Source: Priapulus caudatus (taxonomy: Eukaryota; Priapulida; Priapulimorpha; Priapulimorphida; Priapulidae). Taken from it: 26,590 nt of DNA. Below, one piece after another: positions 22,955 to 26,590 of this stretch. Position 1 is the stretch's first letter, and every line of letters begins with the position of its first letter. Location: contig NW_014577138.1 of assembly GCF_000485595.1 (NCBI RefSeq), forward strand, positions 79,075 to 105,664. The letters run 5' to 3'. Position numbers and translations under genes: made by a program. The notes beneath the pieces were generated by a model that worked only from the letters and a program-made list of their open reading frames with translations, was not told the DNA's origin and made no database searches.

Positions 22955-25900
22955 CGAGAGAAGAGAGGGAGAGAGTCAGTCAGACTAAATTGTTTATAAA
23001 CAAATAACACCCACGCGGCGTGCTACTAGTACTGTATCCGTTACGTCATCGATTGAAATGTACATTCCGATTTGGTGCCGCCGCGCGGTGTCCAAACTTT
23101 CGACGAAGATGGTGGGCAGACGCACGTATAACGTACAGATTTCTTCAATGTCGGGGAGGATCAACACATTTCGACTGACAGTCAACCATCGGGCTCTGCA
23201 GCGTCCACAAGCACTACTGTAACGTCGACAGAGAGAGCCATGCCAAGGACAGTACAAAACTGGCAAATTTTCATTGGTAGGTTTAACGATTCATTTCTGC
23301 AATTACTTATCTCAAGATTGGTTAAACTGAAGCTAAGAAAGTAATTCTTTCTGCACTTTTGAGCGCAATATACATTTGACCTATCCTGCCGGGACATTCT
23401 TCTCACTCTGTTCTGATAGATGGTGTGCATACTGACTAGGCGCAGGGAATAGATAATCCGAACTAGTTGCTACCTTCGTTTAGCCCATGCTGTGATACTA
23501 TCAGCCACCCACCTGCAAGGTAGGCCTATTTATAGTTGGCCTTAATCAAAAACAGACGTTTGCGTAAGTGCTATTGACATTGTATTCCCAATGTACAGAA
23601 TATCATATAGAGAATGAAGTTCATTTATGATTTAAGGCACGTAAACGTTGTTCAAGTAAGTTTTGCATGCAGAATTTCACTGTGAAATTTAAATCTTCCA
23701 CGATCACACAAGTACCATCAAACACAGTTCAGACCTTTGTTAACAGTCAACAAATCCATGTTTAACCCTCCTCTTGAGGGTCAGGTTATCAGACAATTAC
23801 TCTTCGCACGTCAGTGGAAAGCACATTTCATGGTCCTTTCAATAAAGTGATAAAAATGGTAGGTCAGCGCTGAAACAAAAAAGTTTTCCACTCTGTCCAT
23901 TAGGCCATGTCCTCAGAAAATGTCTGATATCTGACCTTTCCCCCACTGCCCTTTGAGCCTGTGACCTCCAATTTCGCACTGGTGATGGGTTTCCTGCCCA
24001 TCACACTATACACCGAATATTAAGAGCATAGGTCGAGCCGTTCAGATTTGTGTCGCAATTCCGTATTTCCTCCTATACCTTAAGTTAAGGGGGAAATATT
24101 CCCCCTCCATTGACACATCTTGACCTTTGACCCTTGACCCCCAAATTGGTCATCCCGAGTCCTTTTCACGATCCCCCCCCCCCTCGACGTCCCGAATATC
24201 GTGACCGTACGTTGAGCGGTTAAGATTTGTGCCCAACTGTTGACGGACAGACGCACGGACACACGGACACATGGACGGACGCTCATGTGATTCTACAAGC
24301 TGCATCTGACTTTGTCAGATGAGCTAAAAAATGGCAACAAACATTTTACAAATTTTACCATAGAAAATTCGTGACGTAGTCAATTTAAAGTGATTATGCA
24401 TGTCATAAACAACCCTAACGCACAGCTACACTTGACCAGTTCGGAGATGCATACACATCAAGCTCTGAAAACACCGCATGACTGTGTTGGGATTGTGAAA
24501 AGTACACACAGTTAAAACTTAAAGCATATCAATTAGATAATGAAAGTATGTCGGAGGATTTGTGAGATGTCGCCAATTAGCTTTAGTTTTGAAGTCATGA
24601 TTGACCCAACAGCTGCTTGCTTTACAGGCCTAGGGAGAAACCTGAAGTTATAAGAATATTGGCTAACCTCATATCAAAAATGGTTGGGACATAATCTCAG
24701 GGTTAACAATAATTCTAGATTTCTATAGAAAGATACATTCAACATCAATGCCTTCTGGTTGATCTTCAAACTTCTCCAACTCCGACAGGCTTGGTTTAAC
24801 ACCATCAGCAACCTGTGAAAAACATAAATGATGATTTTTAAATTTACACTTGTTTTGATGATCTGCAAAAAGTTTTGGGTAAACCCAGAAACATTGGGTG
24901 TACAATCAACTACTGAAAGGCACATCGAAGTTTATTTTGTAACAATTTTTATTATAAATATAGATAATATTAGATGAGCATCAGCAAGGGCACCTCTACT
25001 TACTATAGCAGACATGGCAAAATTTTTAAATAGGAAGCCCTTCCGGCTATAACGGTTTCCTTCGAAGACAAGAAAGTCGCCATCTGTCGTGATCTCGCCC
25101 CCAATGGCTCTAACTGCATCAACATCAAACAATTTCTGTGATGGCTTCCTTTTCTTCTTCTCAATTGGATCCTGTAAGTGAACACAGTTAACATTGTGAT
25201 TGCAGACTGGTACAAGTCACAGTCAAATCTATCTGACACAATAAAAACATCAATGTACTTGTCCTAATAGCTGTTTTGCTCGCCTAAGATTTAATATAAA
25301 TTGATTAGAGATTAGAATTTGGTCAAAAAATAGCAGCCAGCTAGGCCCACTAAAGAAGAAATAGTAGGGGCCCAGCTCAAATTTCAGGAACCCTGCTTAT
25401 AGCATGAGGCTCCAAAGTTCCTACTTCAGGGATCCTAGGAAGTGGTAAGCGAATTGTATTCTGTAATCGTAGCAGTCAAACCGCAACGCTTTCACTAATT
25501 ATAGGATGTTTACCTATGCAAACAAACCCTTACACTCTGGGCATCCTTATGATGAAATTCTGGCGTGCAACATCGTTTTTACGTGCCTTGGGAATCTAGG
25601 CAAGTGTCAATTTTCATCACTGATACTCTTTGCCATAAATCTCTAAAACCATGTCTTATTTAAGAATATTATTATACCTTATCTAAACATGCCAAGTTGA
25701 CACTTTCCTCACTGTATCAGGTTACACTGTTACACAAGACTAACAGGTTATAAATGCTGTCAAAAGCTCCTTTTTAATAGTACTGTACTGCTGTGATGCT
25801 ATTTTGATATGAAATAAAAAATCGTAGTAAGCATTCAATATTTATATGGGTACATAAAACCTCACTTACATTTCCAGTACGCAGAGCTCCTCTCGGTCTA

Positions 25901-25965
25901 GTATAGTCAATTCGTGGAATGAGCTTTAAATGCACCTGATTCTGAGCCGTGTCTACGAAATCAAC
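1836..25965 (-). CDS. SUPT5H: SPT5 (DSIF large subunit), internal part of a split gene, 18 exons in window
   Basis: SPT5 binds SPT4 to form DSIF, which rides on RNA polymerase II in the nucleus, supports promoter-proximal pausing with NELF, and after P-TEFb phosphorylation supports elongation. Eighteen exons can be chained on the minus strand; the phases agree at all 17 junctions and give 730 codons with no stop. The order of parts matches the animal family: linker after KOW1, KOW2-3, KOWx-4, Gly/Arg linker, KOW5, CTR1 (TPMYG repeats), CTR2 (SPSP.Y repeats), start of KOW6-7. Animal SPT5 is about 1,050-1,090 residues, so roughly 320 N-terminal and 50 C-terminal residues lie outside the window. 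Introns range from about 100 bp to 4.7 kb and hold many repeats. The start, stop and UTRs are not visible. Family membership is near certain; individual splice sites are inferred from frame and consensus. Confidence 0.97.
2066..3218. mobile_element. Candidate TTAA-flanked TIR element
   Basis: Left end TTAAGGATACTCT at 2066 and its complement ending at 3218. TTAA at both borders resembles piggyBac-type target duplication. However, similarity continues outward (TCTCTTT beside both ends), so the true terminus may be further out. The interior is AT-rich, with three CRE octamers between 2238 and 2470 and no transposase. Confidence 0.5.
2238..2256. promoter_or_regulatory. Paired CRE octamers
   Basis: Two full palindromic CRE/ATF octamers TGACGTCA at 2238-2245 and 2249-2256, separated by three bases, with a third at 2463-2470. 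CREB/ATF bZIP proteins bind this octamer. Function in this intron is inferred from the motif only. Confidence 0.45.
3392..3530. repeat. 139-bp inverted-repeat mini-element
   Basis: Left AGTAAACAGTCCCTGGAAT and right arm, whose complement reads AGTAAGCGGTCCCTGGAAT: 17 of 19 bases match. The centre is A/T-rich. Probably a small MITE or fold-back remnant; no clear target duplication. Confidence 0.55.
4141..4679 (+). repeat. Dispersed family R, copy R1 (internally deleted)
   Basis: One of four copies sharing start (TTTAAGG.G.GTAAAC..TTGTTCAA), middle (AACAAATCCATGTT..ACCCTCC) and end (TCAGATGAGCTAAAAA). R1 lacks about 160 bp between the two half-site arrays found in the other copies; the break falls in the array (TGACCT.TGACCT.TGACCC at 4468-4487), as if the two arrays recombined. 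A (CGGA/CAGA)n stretch at 4589-4630 precedes the terminal hairpin. Confidence 0.85.
5374..5489 (-). CDS. SUPT5H: SPT5 exon: start of KOW6-7
   Basis: Fragment residues 660-698. It encodes (G)[18 protein letters not shown] and [20 protein letters not shown]. The pattern DW.TTDI.V...DT..D..LIG..G.IRSV aligns with the human C-terminal KOW region. Several positions differ, so this part is less conserved than the KOW2-5 core. The acceptor is CATCTCCACAG and the donor TCG/GTAAGC. Confidence 0.9.
5490..7301. other. 1.8 kb intron of SUPT5H
   Basis: It contains the long-TIR element at 5693-6378. The remaining 6383-7301 is AT-rich with no recognisable gene, RNA or repeat, apart from weakly matching inverted segments TTACAGACCGATGGCT near 6795 and CGGTCTGTAGCCC near 6966. 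Confidence 0.6.
5693..6378. mobile_element. MITE with 125-bp inverted repeats and TTAA duplication
   Basis: The arms 5693-5817 and 6254-6378 are near-perfect inverted complements over 125 bp (a few mismatches), beginning AGCCACAATATG. TTAA flanks both ends (5689-5692 and 6379-6382), the target duplication of piggyBac-type transposons. The centre of 436 bp has a CRE octamer at 6153-6160 and no transposase. High arm identity suggests recent mobility. Confidence 0.88.
7302..7457 (-). CDS. SUPT5H: SPT5 exon: CTR2 repeats
   Basis: Fragment residues 608-659 plus one base. It encodes [20 protein letters not shown] and [20 protein letters not shown]. Octad-like units of the form [ST]PSP.GY recur, the CTR2 pattern P-[ST]-P-S-P-x-[SG]-Y of animal SPT5; [13 protein letters not shown] is nearly the human end of CTR2. 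The acceptor is TTTTCCAG. Two adjacent GT dinucleotides could serve as donor; ACAG/GTATGC keeps the next exon in frame. Confidence 0.92.
7458..8835. other. 1.4 kb intron of SUPT5H without clear features
   Basis: AT-rich sequence with no exon, transposon ends or RNA recognised. A C-run interrupts it near 8661-8672. Confidence 0.6.
8836..9044 (-). CDS. SUPT5H: SPT5 exon: acidic spacer and CTR2 start
   Basis: Fragment residues 538-607 plus one base, the longest exon (209 nt). It opens with (R)[18 protein letters not shown], matching the human Y.YAFDDEPTPSP block, then [20 protein letters not shown] and [20 protein letters not shown], ending [11 protein letters not shown]. Pro/Ser/Thr/Tyr-rich, disordered CTR2-type sequence. 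The acceptor is TTATTCCAG and the donor AATC/GTAAGT. Confidence 0.93.
9434..9545 (-). CDS. SUPT5H: SPT5 exon: CTR1 repeats, second block
   Basis: Fragment residues 501-537 plus two bases. It encodes (A)[17 protein letters not shown] then [32 protein letters not shown] and SGAWDP.N.NTP are human CTR1 landmarks. The acceptor is CTGATAG/CTG and the donor GCGCG/GTGAGT. The phase (1 in, 2 out) exactly fits the neighbours, so no exon needs to be assumed inside the very long upstream intron. Confidence 0.94.
9880..11927. mobile_element. Fold-back element with subrepeated ends
   Basis: The left end (GGTAGATTCATCAAGCTGCG) and the complement of the right end (GGCCGGATTATATCAACGTT, then GCGTAA) are related, and both arms repeat [AG]GTGCGATTCATCAA and TTGNGTACGCAA motifs over about 150 bp. 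Such diverged, internally repeated ends are typical of fold-back or Harbinger-like MITEs. The arms enclose the 1.3 kb low-complexity block. Exact borders are uncertain by about 10 bp. Confidence 0.6.
10305..11578. repeat. 1.3 kb alternating purine-pyrimidine satellite
   Basis: Degenerate tandem units mix ACGCACGCACGC runs with CGTGTACGTGCACACG and palindromic TGTACGTACA. Nearly every step alternates purine and pyrimidine, the classic Z-DNA-prone composition, and the palindromes allow cruciforms. Unit spacing varies from about 22 to 60 bp. Open frames of up to 411 codons here are low-complexity artefacts (Cys/Val/Arg or His/Thr/Arg only). Confidence 0.9.
12531..13420. mobile_element. GC-rich TIR element with 241-bp tandem duplication
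   Basis: The ends share AGCTAAAGTCACAC (12538-12551) and its complement (13403-13416). The left 241 bp is duplicated in tandem (copies start at 12531 and 12772, the second carrying small deletions), so a second TIR sits inside at 12779-12792. The interior is very GC-rich, built of degenerate GGTCC/GGACC and TCCGG words able to pair with each other. It ends exactly where copy R2 begins. No coding frame is credible. Confidence 0.8.
13418..14086 (+). repeat. Dispersed family R, copy R2
   Basis: Fuller copy with both half-site arrays: TGACCT T TGACCT G TGACCT at 13729-13748 and TGACCT T TGACCT T TGACCC at 13892-13911. It ends with the CATCTGAC-TAC-GTCAGATG hairpin (14059-14077) and GCTAAAAA. A local expansion of TCCGTCACT/CCGTCAG words lies near 13660-13697. 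Confidence 0.87.
14214..14347 (-). CDS. SUPT5H: SPT5 exon: CTR1 repeats, first block
   Basis: Fragment residues 456-500 plus one base. It encodes a low-complexity run with [28 protein letters not shown] and similar units. These are CTR1-type repeats (core T-P-[ML]-Y-G-S), the region whose threonines are phosphorylated by CDK9/P-TEFb in animal SPT5. Four TP[ML]Y units are visible. The donor is GATG/GTATGT, and the next exon is 4.67 kb further left. Acceptor TTTGCAG. Confidence 0.93.
14513..14618 (-). CDS. SUPT5H: SPT5 exon: rest of KOW5
   Basis: Fragment residues 421-455 plus two bases. It encodes (G)[34 protein letters not shown]. The pattern G.IG.VKDATE..ARVELHS.C.TISVDR.RLT is nearly the human one. 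The acceptor is ATTTTAG/GAC. The donor is CTTAC/GTATGA; AC plus A from the next exon gives Thr and opens the CTR1 exon in frame. Confidence 0.92.
14848..14937 (-). CDS. SUPT5H: SPT5 exon: Gly/Arg stretch and start of KOW5
   Basis: Fragment residues 391-420 plus one base. It encodes (G)[19 protein letters not shown] then [10 protein letters not shown]. The RGRGRG stretch and IGQTVR...GP.K are the entry into KOW5. Gly-Arg runs like this are typical arginine-methylation and RNA-contact sequence; that role is inferred. The acceptor follows a nine-T tract and CAG. The donor is AAAG/GTGTGC. Confidence 0.93.
15098..16899. mobile_element. Inverted-repeat element with GGGGCCGTTGTCAGAAACA ends
   Basis: The left end GGGGCCCGTTGTCAGAAACA (15098-15117 region) is matched by the complement at about 16880-16899. 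Inside both ends follow TTAACATTAG-type words and a second GTTGACAGAAACA (15169 on plus; about 16803 on minus). It can be read as one 1.8 kb element with subterminal repeats, or as two separate MITEs in opposite orientation. No target duplication is clear. Confidence 0.55.
15623..16310 (+). repeat. Dispersed family R, copy R3 (most diverged)
   Basis: Same order of blocks as R2 and R4 but with many point changes and small deletions. The first half-site array is decayed and the second keeps TGACCT T TGACAT (16127-16139). The left arm of the terminal hairpin is lost, leaving CTTCGTCAGATGAGCTAATAA. (CGGA)n is expanded at 16246-16279. Confidence 0.82.
16927..17026 (-). CDS. SUPT5H: SPT5 exon: KOW4-KOW5 linker, GC donor
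   Basis: Fragment residues 358-390 plus one base. It encodes [33 protein letters not shown]. The FAPMSPR.SSPMHP block is diagnostic of the disordered linker between KOW4 and KOW5. The acceptor is TTGCTACAG. The only donor that keeps the frame into the Gly/Arg exon is CAAG/GCAAGT, a non-canonical GC site with a very strong surrounding consensus. The flanking intron to the left holds an inverted-repeat element whose right end (16899) is only 28 bp from this exon. Confidence 0.9.
17555..17873. mobile_element. 319-bp hAT-like MITE
   Basis: A perfect 13-bp inverted repeat, CAGAGATGCCAAC at 17555-17567 and 17861-17873. Flanks are CAGGGC on the left and CAGGGT on the right, an imperfect candidate duplication. 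CAGAG...CTCTG ends fit hAT elements. The interior has the palindrome GGGTCACGTAGTGACCC and the G-rich module at 17639-17654. Confidence 0.75.
18475..18547 (+). repeat. Four copies of CAAACCTGTCGG
   Basis: Exact 12-mers at 18475, 18496, 18515 and 18536, giving steps of 21, 19 and 21 bp with unrelated spacers. Spacing close to two DNA turns puts all copies on one face of the helix. It is not a simple tandem repeat, because the spacers differ. Function unknown. Confidence 0.9.
18888..19013 (-). CDS. SUPT5H: SPT5 exon: second half of KOW4
   Basis: Fragment residues 316-357, again exactly 126 nt and phase 0. It encodes [42 protein letters not shown]. The blocks G..GEI.HL.RS.A.LH and ENGG.FVC.T.HL.LAGGS complete the KOW4 barrel. 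It has no methionine-started open frame of its own and is easy to overlook. The acceptor is GTCACAG/GGT and the donor CGG/GTACGC. Because exon length is a multiple of three, skipping it would keep the frame but break KOW4. Confidence 0.93.
19192..19317 (-). CDS. SUPT5H: SPT5 exon: first half of KOW4
   Basis: Fragment residues 274-315, 126 nt, phase 0 at both ends. It encodes [42 protein letters not shown]. The blocks KKD.RFAVALD.EQN and [12 protein letters not shown] match the animal family. KOW4 is cut after GPHS and completed by the next exon. The acceptor is TTTTAG and the donor TCG/GTAACT. Confidence 0.94.
19318..19944. other. 627-bp intron, no recognised feature
   Basis: A 60-codon plus-strand frame near 19552 has no family resemblance and lies between two well-supported minus-strand exons. 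I see no repeat ends here. Confidence 0.55.
19945..20014 (-). CDS. SUPT5H: SPT5 exon: KOWx strand segment
   Basis: Fragment residues 250-273. Short exon of 70 nt encoding (D)[18 protein letters not shown] then TMHGK. DPQTVG.IVRLE.E.FQVL.M.GK is a strong SPT5 signature. The acceptor is TTTTACAG/CCC and the donor AAG/GTAAGT, both standard. The exit phase is 0. Confidence 0.95.
20123..20220 (-). CDS. SUPT5H: SPT5 exon: KOW3 to KOWx
   Basis: Fragment residues 218-249 plus two bases. It encodes [45 protein letters not shown] and W.LVQL are the human landmarks in the same order. The donor is CTTGA/GTAAGTAT; GA plus C from the next exon gives Asp, restoring the DPQTVG block. The acceptor is CACATCAG. 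Confidence 0.93.
20221..21539. other. 1.3 kb intron of SUPT5H
   Basis: Mostly occupied by the CAGGG-ended element at 20455-21450. The flanks 20221-20454 and 21451-21539 are plain AT-rich sequence. Confidence 0.65.
20455..21450. mobile_element. 996-bp TIR element with 131-bp inner inverted arms
   Basis: The ends CAGGGGTAGAAATTAAC (20455) and, on the complement, CAGGGTGCAAAATTAAC (ending 21450) are flanked by CATAC on both sides (20450-20454 and 21451-21455), a likely target duplication. GGGAGTCC/GGACTCCC words repeat just inside each end. Inner arms 20571-20701 and 21113-21243 are highly similar inverted complements. No transposase; probably a hAT-like non-autonomous element. Confidence 0.82.
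21540..21695 (-). CDS. SUPT5H: SPT5 exon: KOW3
   Basis: Fragment residues 166-217, phase 0 at both ends. It encodes [52 protein letters not shown]. The blocks [33 protein letters not shown] and FSDLTMHE identify KOW3 of SPT5. The acceptor is GTTAG/GACC and the donor GAG/GTATAA. Confidence 0.95.
21850..22004 (-). CDS. SUPT5H: SPT5 exon: KOW2
   Basis: Fragment residues 114-165. It encodes the KOW2 core: [40 protein letters not shown]. The [30 protein letters not shown] pattern is a close match to human SPT5. KOW folds are small beta-barrels that in DSIF contact polymerase and exiting nucleic acids. The acceptor is CTGTAG/TGGC with a poor pyrimidine tract. The donor AAG/GTTCGT departs from the usual GTRAGT and resembles the donor of the exon at 1836-1931. 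The exon follows the 2.7 kb intron that holds the GA tract and repeat copy R4. Confidence 0.94.
22691..22980 (+). repeat. 290-bp (GA)n polypurine tract
   Basis: Almost entirely A and G on the plus strand with a few C interruptions (GCGAGA, GACGAGA), built of GA and GGA/AGA steps. Long mirror-symmetric purine tracts can form triplex H-DNA. Since the gene is read on the minus strand, the pre-mRNA carries a (UC)n run here. Open frames of Glu/Arg or Ser/Leu repeats are artefacts. Confidence 0.95.
23630..24331 (+). repeat. Dispersed family R, copy R4
   Basis: Near full-length copy. The first array is decayed (TGCCCT T TGAGCC TG TGACCT near 23948) and the second is intact (TGACCT T TGACCC T TGACCC at 24121-24140). 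The hairpin CATCTGAC-TTT-GTCAGATG lies at 24303-24321, followed by GCTAAAAAA. Same orientation as the other three copies. Confidence 0.86.
24737..24812 (-). CDS. SUPT5H: SPT5 exon: lead-in to KOW2
   Basis: Fragment residues 89-113 plus one base (exit phase 1). It encodes [20 protein letters not shown] then GIDVE; the block [15 protein letters not shown] is shared with human SPT5. The acceptor is TTTTTCACAG. The donor is GAAT/GTATCT, chosen because the left-over T plus TG from the next exon makes a Leu codon and keeps the KOW2 frame. Reading through the donor hits a stop four codons later. Confidence 0.92.
25004..25171 (-). CDS. SUPT5H: SPT5 exon: KOW1-KOW2 linker
   Basis: Fragment residues 33-88, phase 0 at both ends. 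It begins with a basic stretch [20 protein letters not shown], then [20 protein letters not shown] and [13 protein letters not shown]. The blocks [12 protein letters not shown] and FAMSA are almost identical in human SPT5. The acceptor is CTTACAG and the donor ATA/GTAAGTAG. The KKKRK run could act in nuclear import, but that is only inferred from composition. Confidence 0.95.
25172..25869. other. 698-bp intron, no recognised feature
   Basis: AT-rich intronic sequence between two phase-0 exons; neither strand shows an exon or transposon end that I can support. Confidence 0.55.
25870..25965 (-). CDS. SUPT5H: SPT5 exon: linker after NGN/KOW1
   Basis: First exon visible in transcription order; fragment residues 1-32, phase 0 at both ends. 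It encodes [20 protein letters not shown] followed by [12 protein letters not shown]. The LKLIPRIDY core is a signature just after KOW1 in animal SPT5 (human LKMIPRIDYDR). The acceptor reads TTCTAG and the donor AAT/GTAAGTGAG on the minus strand. The preceding exon, which should encode the SWVRLKRG..KDD..Q part of KOW1, is not in the 625 bp to the right, so the gene continues beyond the window. Confidence 0.93.
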
Positions 25966-26590
25966 CTAGAAATGAAAGTGTCGATGACACTATAGCTCAC
26001 CTTGAGTGTGATAGAAGAGGAAGATGATATTTAAATTTGTGTTTCATTTATGACTGACCGAAATGTGATCAAATGTCCTTCTTCCCTGTTTTATACTAAT
26101 AGAAATTTCACTGCTTTGTTTCAGGGCAAGTTTTGATGCTAAAATAAATGTTTCAGATCTGAAAATCTGAAATCTGGGCGAGAGATGGCGCTACGCCTAA
26201 TTGATCGCCATTTTGGTTTTTGATTATCGTGCAAATAAAAGCAATAAAATATTCCAGTCAAATTACTGTAACGAAGAATCTAAAACACAATATTAGACGT
26301 AGGTATGATTAGGTAGGTAGGTAGGTAGGTAGGTAAATTTAACAAAATCGAATGAATCTAGATGGCCATTTTCATTTTTGCCAAAAAGTGGGCGTGGCTC
26401 GAAATTTGACTGGCGTGCTCCAAAATAGGACGTTCAAATCTCTCCCATAGGAGTAACAACTGTATGCAATTTGAAACATGTGGGTCAAACGGTTCTTGAG
26501 TTATCGTTGACCGTAGGCAGACACTGAAATGCATAGTGAAATTGCCAAAATCTACCTAATTTGCATAATATAAAAAAATATCCAAAACCC
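25966..26590. other. Intron (partial) at the right edge, with (TAGG)n
   Basis: No SPT5 exon is found here, so the next upstream exon is off the window. A TAGG microsatellite runs from 26311 to 26335. The last 200 bp (GTGGGCGTGGCTCG, then GTCAAACGGTTCTTGAGTTA) looks like degenerate dispersed repeat, but there is no second copy in this window to prove it. Confidence 0.5.

Larger units (their letters stand above)
22005..24736. other. 2.7 kb intron of SUPT5H
   Basis: It contains a 31-bp dispersed motif (22542-22572), the purine tract (22691-22980) and copy R4 (23630-24331). No gene is recognised in 22005-22540, 22981-23629 or 24332-24736. Confidence 0.65.

Noticed and set aside
22488-23010. Open frames of Glu/Arg or Ser/Leu repeats
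   Set aside because: They are products of the (GA)n tract in different frames, with no start context or conserved flank.
26311-26335. (TAGG)n as telomere-like sequence
   Set aside because: A short TAGG tetranucleotide microsatellite, not TTAGGG.

Overview
The window is animal (metazoan) nuclear DNA, probably from a marine invertebrate. It holds one gene read on the minus strand: the transcription elongation factor SPT5 (SUPT5H; large DSIF subunit, partner of SPT4). Eighteen internal exons were found by homology and by matching splice phases. Read from right to left, from 25965 down to 1836, they join with no frame break into 2,190 nt, or 730 codons. About 8% of the window is coding. The fragment starts just after the NGN/KOW1 region and ends inside the C-terminal KOW6-7 region. 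The first exons lie beyond the right edge of the window and the last exon beyond the left edge, so there is no promoter, start codon, stop codon or poly(A) site for this gene here. The species cannot be named from this sequence; the intron-rich structure, the protein sequence and the repeat content suggest a non-vertebrate animal.

Layout from right to left (5' to 3' of the gene): linker and KOW2-KOW3 exons (25965-21540); KOWx/KOW4 exons (20220-18888); the Gly/Pro linker and Arg-Gly stretch leading into KOW5 (17026-14513); the CTR1 repeats, Thr-Pro rich and of the P-TEFb target type (14347-9434), split by the largest intron (4.7 kb); the CTR2 repeats, Ser/Thr-Pro-Ser-Pro-Tyr type (9044-7302); then the start of KOW6-7 (5489-5374 and 1931-1836).

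The rest is intron filled with non-autonomous repeats. No transposase, reverse transcriptase or other mobile-element protein is visible. The main items are: three CAG...CTG elements inserted in one TA microsatellite (407-1624); TTAA-flanked elements (about 2066-3218 and 5693-6378); four copies of a roughly 540-700 bp dispersed family carrying arrays of nuclear-receptor half-sites (4141, 13418, 15623 and 23630); a fold-back element around a 1.3 kb alternating purine-pyrimidine tract (about 9880-11927); a GC-rich element with a 241 bp tandem duplication (12531-13420); a hAT-like MITE (17555-17873); a CAGGG-ended 1 kb element with 131 bp inverted arms (20455-21450); and a 290 bp purine tract (22691-22980).

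I see no new multi-gene system. The most unusual material is in the introns: the receptor-motif repeat family, the Z-DNA-prone block, a four-fold 12-mer array, and a G-rich 16-mer shared by three different elements.
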